Positions 15,862 to 24,177 of a DNA stretch of 64,000 nt are shown one piece after another. Both the position numbers and the translations under genes were made by a program. The stretch is from the NCBI GenBank assembly GCA_030433805.1, contig JARUXA010000018.1, positions 44,606-108,605 on the forward strand, in the 5' to 3' direction. This DNA is from Sphingomonas sp. PsM26. Lineage in GTDB: Bacteria; Pseudomonadota; Alphaproteobacteria; Sphingomonadales; Sphingomonadaceae. Numbering within the stretch: the first letter of the stretch is position 1; each line of letters starts with the position of its first letter. A model generated the notes under the pieces. That model was not told where the DNA came from, did no database searches, and was given only the letters and a program-made list of their open reading frames with translations.

Positions 15862-18453
15862 ATGATATTGGTGTTGGGCGTAGGCCCGATCGTTTTCGCG
15901 TCCGCCGTCGCATCGGGTACGGCGCCCCCCCAGACTGTTGCCGCCCCCATTGCCGCCCCCGCTACGACCCCCGCCGCGTCCCACACGATCCGGTCGATCC
16001 GCGTCGATGGCGTGCAGCGGGTCGAACCCGAGACCGTGCTCTCCTATACCAAACTGCGGACGGGCCAGCCCTTCACCAACGAGACGCTCGATCAAGCGAT
16101 CAAGGATCTCTACGCGAGCGACCTGTTCGCCGACGTGTCGATCGCCGGCGCGGAAACCGGCGACGTCGTGCTGCGCATCCGTGAGAATCCGGTGATCAAC
16201 CGCATCATCTTCGAGGGCAACAAGCGGCTCAAAGAAGACAAGATCCGCAAGGAGGTCAAGCTCGCCCCGCGCCAGATCTTCACGCGCGCCGCGGTCCGCC
16301 AGGACATCGCGCGGATCATCGAGCTCTACCGTCGCCAGGGTCGCTTCGCCGCGTCGGTCGACCCCAAGATGGTCAACCTCGACCAGAACCGCGTCGACGT
16401 CATCTTCGAGGTCAGCGAAGGCCCCAAATCCAAGGTCCGCCAGATCAACATCCTCGGCAACGACCATTTCTCGGACGGCAAGCTGCGCGAACAAATGGCC
16501 ACCAAGGAAGCGCGGCTCAAGACGATGCTGAGCTCCAACACCAGCTACGATCAGGACCGCATGGCCTATGACCAGCAAAAGCTCCGCCAATTCTACCTGA
16601 CCGAGGGCTATGCCGACTTCAAGGTCACCTCCGCGGTCGCCGAGCTGACCCCCGACAAGCGCGATTTCATCATCACTTATGTCGTCGAGGAAGGGAAACG
16701 CTACAAGTTCGGCGACGTGACCGTCGACAGCGACATCCGCGATTTCGACAACACGAAACTCGCCGCGAGCCTCGGGATCACCAAGGGCAGCTGGTACAAC
16801 GCCAAACAGGTCGAGACCGCGGTCGACTCGCTGAGCGAGGCGGCGGGCGCGTTCGGCTATGCCTTTGTCGACGTCAGCCCCGATTTCCAGCGCGACAAGG
16901 ACACGCTGACGATGGGGATCAATTTCCACGTCGCCGAGGCCAAACGCAGCTATGTCGAGCGGATCGACGTCAACGGCAACACCCAGACCAAGGACAAGGT
17001 CGTCCGCCGCGAGATCCGGCTGGCCGAAGGCGATGCGTTCAGCAGCTTCCAGGTCAAGCGCTCGCAGGACCGGATCAACTCGCTCGGCTATTTCCAGGAC
17101 AAGTTCGAGATCAAGCAGACGCAGGGCTCCGCCCCCGACCGCGTCGTGCTGACCGCCGACGTGCAGGAGAAATCGACCGGCGAACTGTCGCTGTCGGCGG
17201 GCTATTCCAGCCTCGAGAAATTCATCATCCAGGCGTCGATCAAACAGCGCAATTTCCGCGGTATGGGGCAGGAACTGCGGGCGAGTGTGAGCTATTCGAC
17301 CTATTCCAAGTCGGTCGAGCTGGGGTTTACCGAACCGTATCTGTTCGACAGCAACGTCGCGCTCGGCGGCGACATCTTCCGCCGCGATTATCGGTCGTAC
17401 AACACCGTCGGCGACACCAACACGACGACCTACAAACAGGTCTCGACCGGGTTCCAGATCCGCGCGGCGGTCCCGCTCAGCGAATATTGGAGCGGCGCGG
17501 CGCGCTACGGGCTCAGCTACGACCAGGTCTCGCTCGATCAGGCGACCTATTACACCAACGGCAGTTGCGACGTCGCGCTCGCGGGATCGTATCTGTGCGA
17601 CGCGATCGGCAACCGCTGGACCTCGTCGGTCGGCTATTCGCTGATCCGCGATTCGCTCAACAGCCGGCTCAACCCGACCCGGGGGTCGCGCCTGTCGATC
17701 AGCCAGGATTTCGCAGGGCTGGGCGGCGACACGCATTATCTCCGCTCGACCATCGTCGCGTCCAAATTCTGGGGGCTGGGGGCTGGTTTCGTGCTCAACG
17801 CGCAGGCCGAGGGCGGGCATATCCAGGGGATCGGGCAGGACGTGCGGCTGACCGATCGCTTCTTCCTCGGCGATCCGCAGATCCGCGGGTTCGACATCCG
17901 CGGCGTCGGCCCGCGCGTGACGCGCGCGTATTACGATACGTCGACCGTCCCCGCGACGCTGACCGCGACGAGCAACAACACGACCGAGGCGCTCGGCGGC
18001 AACACCTATTATCGCGGGCGGCTCGAGCTACAGGTGCCGCTCGGCGCAGGCGCGCGCGAACTCGGGCTGCGGCCGTCGATCTACGCCGATATCGGCGCGG
18101 TGTTCGGCGGCAAGATGCCCACGCTCGCGGATAGCTGCGCCGCCGCGATCATCGCCGGAGTCGCCTGCACCGGGGCGACCCGGCAATATACCGACAGCAA
18201 CGGCGCGCCGCTGTATCTCGATTCATCGGGCGCGAGCACGACGACCAACACCGGCACGCCCTACACCTATGCGCTGAGCGCCTACCGCGAAACCTATTCG
18301 GGCAACAGCCCCAAACCGCGCGTGTCGATCGGCGTGGGGGTCAACTGGAACTCGCCGTTCGGCCCCTTGCGGATCGATCTGGCGAAGGCGCTGATCAAGC
18401 AGAAGGGGGATGACACCAAGCTGGTGACGTTCAACGTGGGGGGGCAGTTCTGA
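15862..18453 (+). CDS. bamA: BamA-type outer membrane protein assembly factor
   Basis: Encodes 863 residues. A signal-like hydrophobic N-terminus is followed by an Ala/Pro-rich linker. Five POTRA domains follow at about 45-440, each opening with strands like IRSIRVDGVQRV, INRIIFEGNKRL, VRQINILGNDHF and VERIDVNGNTQT. The rest is a C-terminal 16-strand barrel ending in Phe (NVGGQF), the usual outer-membrane signal. The loop-6 motif is IRGFDIRGVGP. BamA inserts beta-barrel proteins in the outer membrane. It lacks the usual rseP, skp and lpxD neighbours, so it could be a second copy. GGAG 8 bases upstream supports the start. Confidence 0.92.
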   Translation: MILVLGVGPIVFASAVASGTAPPQTVAAPIAAPATTPAASHTIRSIRVDGVQRVEPETVLSYTKLRTGQPFTNETLDQAIKDLYASDLFADVSIAGAETGDVVLRIRENPVINRIIFEGNKRLKEDKIRKEVKLAPRQIFTRAAVRQDIARIIELYRRQGRFAASVDPKMVNLDQNRVDVIFEVSEGPKSKVRQINILGNDHFSDGKLREQMATKEARLKTMLSSNTSYDQDRMAYDQQKLRQFYLTEGYADFKVTSAVAELTPDKRDFIITYVVEEGKRYKFGDVTVDSDIRDFDNTKLAASLGITKGSWYNAKQVETAVDSLSEAAGAFGYAFVDVSPDFQRDKDTLTMGINFHVAEAKRSYVERIDVNGNTQTKDKVVRREIRLAEGDAFSSFQVKRSQDRINSLGYFQDKFEIKQTQGSAPDRVVLTADVQEKSTGELSLSAGYSSLEKFIIQASIKQRNFRGMGQELRASVSYSTYSKSVELGFTEPYLFDSNVALGGDIFRRDYRSYNTVGDTNTTTYKQVSTGFQIRAAVPLSEYWSGAARYGLSYDQVSLDQATYYTNGSCDVALAGSYLCDAIGNRWTSSVGYSLIRDSLNSRLNPTRGSRLSISQDFAGLGGDTHYLRSTIVASKFWGLGAGFVLNAQAEGGHIQGIGQDVRLTDRFFLGDPQIRGFDIRGVGPRVTRAYYDTSTVPATLTATSNNTTEALGGNTYYRGRLELQVPLGAGARELGLRPSIYADIGAVFGGKMPTLADSCAAAIIAGVACTGATRQYTDSNGAPLYLDSSGASTTTNTGTPYTYALSAYRETYSGNSPKPRVSIGVGVNWNSPFGPLRIDLAKALIKQKGDDTKLVTFNVGGQF

Positions 18454-18648
18454 GGGGGGTTGGGATCCTGGGGGATACAAGTGAATCTGCCATCGCGGCT
18501 TTTCCGTTGCGCCACATCGTGGGTGACCAAACGACGAGAATGGTGACTGACCGTTCTTCGCCAGAGCAGAGACGTGACCAGGATCGTGCCCCTCCGATCA
18601 GCGCGAGGCTTCAGATCATCATTTCTACTGTATCCACCGTCACCCCTT

Positions 18649-19746
18649 CTAACGATGTGTATCCAGCGCCGAATACACCGCCCCGGCATACTCCGCCCAA
18701 GTGTGCAGCCGTCTCTGTGTGGTTTCCAATGCAAGTGTGGCGACGAGATGAGAGTCCTCGGCCAATCGGCAGATGACGTCGAAGATCGTATCCTCGTCCG
18801 TCATGTCGATCAGCAGCGTGCCACCGCCGGGCGCTATTTCCCCCATTGAAGATCCGGAATGACAGATGCAGGGCGTCGCCATCCACAGACTTTCCAGGAT
18901 CGGCATGCCGAACCCTTCCTCCCAGGAGGGATAGATGCTGACATCGTGTGCCCCGTACAGAGAAACGAGCGTTTCAGTGTCGACCCAATCCAGGATTGCG
19001 ACATTGTCCATGTCGGCCACGAGCGCGTCAACTTCGGCAATATAGCCTGTATCTAAACCGCGCCAACCTACGAGAGTCAGGTCGATCCTCCGTTCAGTGT
19101 GCGTCTTCGCACGCTGCAGTGCTCGGAGCAGACGCGGGAGGTTCTTGCGCGGTTCCCAAGTTGATACCGTGAGCAGCTTAAGCGTATCGGCCTGAAATGG
19201 CTTAGCCGCCCGGCACCGTTCGGTGGCCGCCAGCTGCGCCGGCAACGGAATGATCACGATCGGCGGAACGGGGAGACCGTTTGCCGTCATGTAAGCCCGG
19301 AAGTCGGCTACCACATAGTTGGTCGTGGCCAATATGAGGTCGGCGTCGGCAAACATTCGGTAATATTGCCGGAAGATGGCCAAAAGTTCGCCGCTGTAGA
19401 GATCCGGATACTTCATCGGAATCATATCGTGCACGATTGCCGCCACTTTCAGGCCAAGCGATTTACCGACCTGCACAGGGTCCAATCCGTCGGAAAGCAA
19501 TGTGTCCGTGATTTCGGGAACCAGCAACCAGCTATGCTGCTCCGCGGAATGCTCTTGGCACGACCAATCATGATATGCGCCGTCTCTGGTCGAGGAGCGA
19601 AGCCGCGGGAGGCGTCGCGCGCTATCCCAACGAACGTTTACCAGATCAACGCCCGCATTGCGCAAACCCAACGCGAGGTTGCGTACGACGCGCTGAATAC
19701 CGGTCTCGATCAGGCAATCATCGGTATTCTCACTCCAGTACAGCAT
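18649..19746 (-). CDS. Glycosyltransferase family 4
   Basis: Encodes about 365 residues from an ATG at 19746; an in-frame TTG at 19782 would add 12 residues. The N-terminus has TGIQRVVRNLALGLRNAG, typical of GT4 enzymes of surface polysaccharide loci. AAIVHDMIP and then LLTVSTWEPRKNLPRLLRAL follow, with the donor motif SWEEGFGMPILESLWMATPC. It lies 27-63 bp downstream of the Hint-domain gene on the same strand, so the two are probably co-transcribed. GC content and codon use are lower than in the flanking genes, which suggests transfer. Convergent with bamA. Confidence 0.82.
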   Translation of the reverse strand: MLYWSENTDDCLIETGIQRVVRNLALGLRNAGVDLVNVRWDSARRLPRLRSSTRDGAYHDWSCQEHSAEQHSWLLVPEITDTLLSDGLDPVQVGKSLGLKVAAIVHDMIPMKYPDLYSGELLAIFRQYYRMFADADLILATTNYVVADFRAYMTANGLPVPPIVIIPLPAQLAATERCRAAKPFQADTLKLLTVSTWEPRKNLPRLLRALQRAKTHTERRIDLTLVGWRGLDTGYIAEVDALVADMDNVAILDWVDTETLVSLYGAHDVSIYPSWEEGFGMPILESLWMATPCICHSGSSMGEIAPGGGTLLIDMTDEDTIFDVICRLAEDSHLVATLALETTQRRLHTWAEYAGAVYSALDTHR

Positions 19747-19809
19747 CGTCGAGTAATTCCGCGCATCCGTGACGAGGGACAAAAGGTGGAACCTCTACAC
19801 CAGCAAAAC

Positions 19810-21306
19810 TTAATGCGTCCGGGCTGCCAACGGACGCGGCAAGTCGGCGTTTAAACGCGAAGGCGACAGATCGGCACCGCTTGATACCGGTTCGACCCAT
19901 CGCGGTAGCAACCCCAGAAAGCCTATCTGCACGATAACGATATCCCGGCAGCCTTCCCATAATGCGGCGGGAAGTCGCGCCCGCCCCGCGGTCCAACGAC
20001 GCGTTCCGTCCTCCTCGACGCGGTGAAAACCGGTGCAAAGGAGGCGATCGTCAAGCGCGATCTGCCGCTGCACGCCAAGCCCATCGCTGATGGACAAAGC
20101 ATCTAGCCTCACGCCGAGACGCCGATGGTCAGGAATGTCCATCACGTGATAGGGAACGGAGGTCTCGGAAACGAGCCAGACATCCCTCACACCGGCGGAC
20201 AGAAGGAACCGCGCCCTGTTACCGTCAAAGGCCGGGTCGATAACGATGCCATCCGCGACGATATGCATCCGAGGTACGATCACTTCTTCCAGGGTCCAAC
20301 CGAGCTTGAAAGCGCGCGCCTTCAAAGCCTGCCAGACGGCCTGGACGACGGGCCCGTCCTTGAAGAAGGGCCGGCAATAATCCGCCGTCGTTCGTTCCAC
20401 CCCGTCCGGCGCGACATGGCTGTCAGTGCTGGTGAAGAAGGATCGGTTGCCGACATCGACGTAACTTTCGGCGGGCAGGCCATTGGCCAGAAGGATGTCG
20501 TGATTTTCCAGTTCGACGTGCCAGTAGGTAACCGTCTTGGCCTCGATCTGGGCGATCGAACTGCCGTTGACCAGCGAAGACGCAGGAATCAGCACGCCAT
20601 CGTCAAGGAACGGGACCCAAATTGCGTGCCCTGGGGACACAAAGAGGTCGAGATCCGGCTTGCCGACACCGAACGCGTCAGCGCGGATACAGATCGGCCA
20701 AGCCAGTGTCGGATCGAAGCAAAGGTCGCATCGCACCGTATGATGCCCGATCCACTGGACTGCCGCTGCCTCGCCCGATGCTGTCAGGACGGACTCGCCC
20801 ACGATGAGATCCTCGACCGCGACATCGCCATGCGGTGTGCGGATCAACGTGCCGGTTACGAAACACGGCACTCCCAAGCCAATGAGATGATTGCCGTTGA
20901 AATCATTCCGCGAATCGTAGGTGAATGTATCGGTCTGCGGCGAGCTTTGGTCGAATGGTTCAGCCCTGACAAAAAGCTGGGGAAAACCGCCTGATGACCC
21001 CAAGACCAGATATTGACCGGACACATCACTACCAAGTATGTTATAAGTCGATTGAAAGCTTATGTTTTGAAAGTCAAGATCTCGTGTGGTTGCCAACACC
21101 GTGCCCGCATTTGCGTCTGTAACGTCAAACGTCACAGTACCCGCATACCCATGATTGCTATCTTGAAAGACGAATCCCGAATTGACCGTTTGCCCCTCCA
21201 CGGTCTGGACCGAACCGTTACTGAAATTCCCCCTGGCGTAACTGGCCCCCAGACCAAATTGAAAGGTCTTACCGTCAATCGCGGCAGCTTCCGAACTGAT
21301 AGTCAT
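19810..21306 (-). CDS. Hint-domain (Hedgehog/intein-like) protein
   Basis: Encodes about 498 residues from an ATG at 21306, which has a purine-rich GGGGGA upstream; an ATG at 21381 would add 25. The N-terminal 145 residues are Gly/Ser/Thr-rich with a beta-strand pattern and no clear signal peptide. A Hint_2-type domain spans about 148-291. It has the first Cys in VPCFVTGTLI, a SPGHAIWV motif, and the closing HDILLANGLPAESY. The Cys and His needed for thiol-dependent self-processing are present. About 205 residues of unknown fold follow. Such proteins are widespread in alphaproteobacteria with unknown roles. Base composition differs from neighbours. A weak promoter-like TTGACC/TACACA pair lies at 21413-21439. 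Confidence 0.8.
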   Translation of the reverse strand: MTISSEAAAIDGKTFQFGLGASYARGNFSNGSVQTVEGQTVNSGFVFQDSNHGYAGTVTFDVTDANAGTVLATTRDLDFQNISFQSTYNILGSDVSGQYLVLGSSGGFPQLFVRAEPFDQSSPQTDTFTYDSRNDFNGNHLIGLGVPCFVTGTLIRTPHGDVAVEDLIVGESVLTASGEAAAVQWIGHHTVRCDLCFDPTLAWPICIRADAFGVGKPDLDLFVSPGHAIWVPFLDDGVLIPASSLVNGSSIAQIEAKTVTYWHVELENHDILLANGLPAESYVDVGNRSFFTSTDSHVAPDGVERTTADYCRPFFKDGPVVQAVWQALKARAFKLGWTLEEVIVPRMHIVADGIVIDPAFDGNRARFLLSAGVRDVWLVSETSVPYHVMDIPDHRRLGVRLDALSISDGLGVQRQIALDDRLLCTGFHRVEEDGTRRWTAGRARLPAALWEGCRDIVIVQIGFLGLLPRWVEPVSSGADLSPSRLNADLPRPLAARTH

Positions 21307-21832
21307 CCGACATCCCCCTGCCATCCCGGCAACTGCCCCGGCTTTTGATCCGGATTCCGCTACTTGAGGGATATACATCACATGATATGGTCACAGTAAT
21401 GACGAGGCAGCATGTGTAGCGCAAGCGCCTTTCGGTCAACGTTCTAGCGCCCTGACATATTGGTGTGACACGCACCACGAGGCGGCCCGCCCGGCTATTC
21501 AAGCACGTGTTTTCTGAGAAAGAAGCAGTTGGCGCAAAACCGGACGATATGCGACCGCGCTCGATGCAACGGATCGGCGTGATCACGCCATAAAGTATGC
21601 GATCGCTTTGGCTTCGTTCTAATCCCATTCAAGACATACAAATCGCAGCAAAGGCCGTCCCGCACTTCTCGCCCTCCCCGCAAACGATCAGATAGCCCGA
21701 CGCCGTTGCCTACACGCAACGCACCCGTCACAATGATCCGCCAAATGATGGCCCAGCCATACCACCGCCCGCCACCGGGTAGTGGCAACGGCCCGTACCG
21801 CGTCCCGCCCTTTCGCTGACCGGAGCACCGCC
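21307..21832. other. Gene-free stretch, lower GC
   Basis: This 526-bp stretch separates the Hint gene from the divergent hydrolase gene. It holds both promoters and a more AT-rich composition than the surroundings. Short open frames here have atypical codon use and no ribosome-binding sites, so I call none. I see no transposon ends or tRNA that would explain the island boundary. Confidence 0.6.
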
Positions 21833-22660
21833 ATGCCCACCATCACCACCACCGACGGAACCGAAATCTTCTACAAGGACTGGGGCCCGCGCGATGCGGC
21901 GGTCGTCATGTTCCACCACGGCTGGCCGCTCAGTTCGGACGACTGGGACGCGCAGATGATGTTCTTCCTCGATCACGGCTATCGCGTCATCGCGCACGAC
22001 CGCCGCGGGCACGGTCGGTCGAGCCAGGCCGCGACCGGGCATGACATGGACGGCTATGTCGCCGACGTCGTCGCGCTGACCGACTCGCTCGATCTGCAAA
22101 ACGCAGTCCACATCGGCCATTCGACCGGCGGCGGCGAAGTCGCCCGCTATGTCGCGCACGCCAAGCCCGGGCGCGTCGCCAAGGCGGTCCTCATCAGCGC
22201 GGTCGCGCCAATCATGGTGCAGACCGACGCCAACCCCGAGGGCATCCCGATCGCGGTGTTCGACGGGCTGCGCGTCCAGACCGCGACCAACCGCGCGCAA
22301 TTCTTCTACGACTTCACGCTCCCCTTCTTCGGCTACAATCGCGAGGGCGCGGAGATCAAGGAAGCGGTCCGGCTCAACTGGTGGCGTCAGGGGATGATGG
22401 GCAGCATCCTCGCGCATACGCAGGGCATCAAGGCGTTTTCCGAAACCGATTTCACCGCGGACCTCGAAGCGATCGCGGTACCGACGCTGGTGATGCATGG
22501 TGAGGACGATCAGGTCGTGCCGTTCGCCACCACCGGCAAGCTGTCGGCGGAGATCGTGGCGGGCGCAGTGCTCAAATCCTATCCGGGATATCCGCACGGG
22601 ATGCCGACGACCAATGCGGACCAGATCAACGCGGATCTGCTGGCCTTCATCCTGGGCTGA
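21833..22660 (+). CDS. Alpha/beta hydrolase, non-haem chloroperoxidase type
   Basis: Encodes 275 residues, the usual size of cofactor-free perhydrolases and aryl esterases. The nucleophile S97 is in IGHSTGGGEV, the acid near D225 in MHGEDDQVVP and the His H255 in YPGYPHGMP, giving a full triad. The oxyanion motif FHHGWPLS and DRRGHGRS are also present. These enzymes hydrolyse esters and can form peracids from carboxylic acids and peroxide. GGAG 7 bases before the ATG supports the start. The next gene, TetR, follows on the same strand but has its own promoter and operator. Confidence 0.9.
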   Translation: MPTITTTDGTEIFYKDWGPRDAAVVMFHHGWPLSSDDWDAQMMFFLDHGYRVIAHDRRGHGRSSQAATGHDMDGYVADVVALTDSLDLQNAVHIGHSTGGGEVARYVAHAKPGRVAKAVLISAVAPIMVQTDANPEGIPIAVFDGLRVQTATNRAQFFYDFTLPFFGYNREGAEIKEAVRLNWWRQGMMGSILAHTQGIKAFSETDFTADLEAIAVPTLVMHGEDDQVVPFATTGKLSAEIVAGAVLKSYPGYPHGMPTTNADQINADLLAFILG

Positions 22661-22797
22661 CGCATAGTGCATCGTTCGCGCTTAAAAGGGTGTCGAACAC
22701 GCTCCGTTCATGCGTAAAACGGTGTCGAGACCGCCCCGTTTCTGCTGGAAACGGGGCGTTTCCGCGGCGTATCGCTGGACGTTTGAACGCTAATGCC

Positions 22798-22814
22798 TAT
22801 ATACCGCTCGGTAT
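22798..22814 (+). promoter_or_regulatory. Probable -10 element and TetR operator upstream of the TetR gene
   Basis: TATATA at 22798-22803 runs into the dyad ATACCG-CT-CGGTAT at 22801-22814. The operator overlaps the first bases of the TetR start codon at 22813. A weak -35 CTGGAC lies 17 bases upstream. The same TATATACCG-NN-GGTAT arrangement occurs before the efflux operon at 23498, which indicates autoregulation. Transcription would begin near the start codon, so the mRNA may be leaderless. Confidence 0.7.
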
Positions 22815-23427
22815 GAATAGCGTGTGTTCCATCTCGGCCCCGAAAGGCAGGCCCCGCGAGTTCGACATCGACGACGCGCTCGGCAAGGCGTTGCTGGTGT
22901 TCTGGCGCAACGGCTACGAAGCTGCGTCGATGACCGAGCTGACCAGTGCGATGGGGATCACCAAGCCCAGCCTCTATGCCGCGTTCGGCAATAAGGAAGC
23001 CTTGTTCAACAAGGCGTTGGACCTCTACGAGCGCGAGAAGTTGGCGTATATGACCTCCGCGCTTGATGCGCCGACCGCGCGCGGCGTGGCCGAACGGCTG
23101 CTTCGGGGCGCGCTCGAAATGCAGACGAGCACCTGCGATCCCAAGGGGTGTCTCGGCGTGATCAGCACCGCGACCTGTGGCGCGGAAGCCGAGTCGATCA
23201 AGGCCGCCGTCGTCAAGCGCCGCGCCTCGTCCGAGGCCGCGCTGATCTCCCGGTTTGAGCAGGCACAGGCGGCGGGCGAGTTTCCCGAGGGCATGAGCCC
23301 CGCGGCACTGACCCGCTATCTCTATGCGATCATGCAAGGATTGATGCTCCAGGCAGGCTCCGGCGCGACCTGCGCAGAGCTGACTGAGCTGGTCGCGACG
23401 AGCATGGCGGTGTGGCCGACCAAATAG
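22813..23427 (+). CDS. TetR/AcrR-family repressor
   Basis: Encodes 204 residues. The N-terminal helix-turn-helix reads GRPREFDIDDALGKALLVFW and then MTELTSAMGITKPSLYAAFG, followed by NKEALFNKALDLY. The C-terminal ligand domain has a cysteine-containing stretch (STCDPKGCLGV) found in one subgroup of TetR regulators. The operator dyad lies over its own start and again over the -10 of the RND efflux operon downstream, so it very likely represses both. The inducer is probably a pump substrate. An in-frame GTG at 22822 is a possible alternative start. Confidence 0.9.
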   Translation: MNSVCSISAPKGRPREFDIDDALGKALLVFWRNGYEAASMTELTSAMGITKPSLYAAFGNKEALFNKALDLYEREKLAYMTSALDAPTARGVAERLLRGALEMQTSTCDPKGCLGVISTATCGAEAESIKAAVVKRRASSEAALISRFEQAQAAGEFPEGMSPAALTRYLYAIMQGLMLQAGSGATCAELTELVATSMAVWPTK

Positions 23428-23475
23428 CATTTTCTCCACAGTTGCGATAATTATTCGGAACGGTATAGAATGCAG

Positions 23476-23514
23476 TTGACGCACCGGCTTAGCCCTTTAT
23501 ATACCGACTGGTAT
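23476..23514 (+). promoter_or_regulatory. Promoter with TetR operator for the RND efflux operon
   Basis: TTGACG at 23476-23481 and TATATA at 23498-23503, 16 bases apart, form a good sigma-70-type promoter. The dyad ATACCGACTGGTAT at 23501-23514 overlaps the -10 and matches the site before the TetR gene at 11 of 14 bases. A bound repressor would block RNA polymerase. The first gene of the operon begins 244 bp further on. No other gene lies between, so the transcript has a long leader. Confidence 0.75.
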
Positions 23515-23757
23515 TGAAGCCGGGTCCTAGTGTGGATGCGGTGCCGGCAAAGGGGTTTCCGCCCATGATCCACCAAACCAGCTGATCCGGCTCGCGCAAT
23601 CGCGAGTCCGTTATCTTTCAAAGTCTTAACCGTCCGACGGCACGTGATACCACGTTGCCGGGCGGTCATCCGCGCTTAGCGCTGTGTGCAACGTTGACGA
23701 TCTTTCGTCCGCGAAGGCCGGCGTGTGTCCTGCAAAGACCCAACAGGGGGAATTTCC

Positions 23758-24177
23758 ATGGCCTATTACGACATCAACCACCCGTTCGCCGCACCCGTCG
23801 CCACTCGCACCCAGACCGCATCGGCAGCCGCCTGCACCGCGCCGGCTACCAGCCCGGCCTCGGGTTTCTCCGCGCTCGAATGGAGCGTCATCGCGATCGC
23901 CCAACGCGATACGCTGCGCAGCCTCGGCACCCCCGGCCGCATGTCGCGCGCCCTCGGCACCGTGTTCGGACTCGGCACCCAGTCGCGGCTCGCCGATCCC
24001 AAGCTCGAGGCGCTGCGCCGCGCCGCGGTTTATGCCCGCCACCGCGGCTATGCGATGCCCGTCACCGAGATCAGCAACTTCCACGAGAACGGTTTCTCCG
24101 AAGCACAGATGGAGACGCTCGTCACCAGCGTCACCGGAATGCGCGTCGGCCAGAGCAGCCGGAGAGCCTCCGCATGA
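23758..24177 (+). CDS. Small protein of unknown function, first gene of the RND operon
   Basis: Encodes 139 residues. The ATG at 23758 is preceded by an AGGGGGA ribosome-binding site; a longer upstream frame is not supported. The N-terminal 40 residues are Ala/Thr-rich. The body reads FSALEWSVIAIAQRDTLRSL and then RMSRALGTVFGLGTQ, followed by helices to the end. There is no signal peptide or clear membrane helix, so it is probably cytoplasmic. Its TGA overlaps the adaptor start (ATGA), so both are translated together. I do not recognise a named family. Its place behind the operator suggests a role linked to the efflux pump. Confidence 0.75.
   Translation: MAYYDINHPFAAPVATRTQTASAAACTAPATSPASGFSALEWSVIAIAQRDTLRSLGTPGRMSRALGTVFGLGTQSRLADPKLEALRRAAVYARHRGYAMPVTEISNFHENGFSEAQMETLVTSVTGMRVGQSSRRASA

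Noticed and set aside
15613..17820. Upstream extension of the small 106-residue gene into a long minus-strand frame across bamA
   Set aside because: The extension is antisense to bamA and low-complexity; only the part from the ATG at 15612 has a ribosome-binding site and normal codon use.
19810..21306. An intein inside a host protein
   Set aside because: The flanking segments do not form a recognisable split host protein, and the domain matches the Hint_2 type rather than a splicing intein with a C-terminal His-Asn and following Cys/Ser/Thr.
21495..21788. A 97-codon minus-strand open frame in the gap before the hydrolase gene
   Set aside because: It has no ribosome-binding site, codon use is unlike its neighbours, and no motif is visible.
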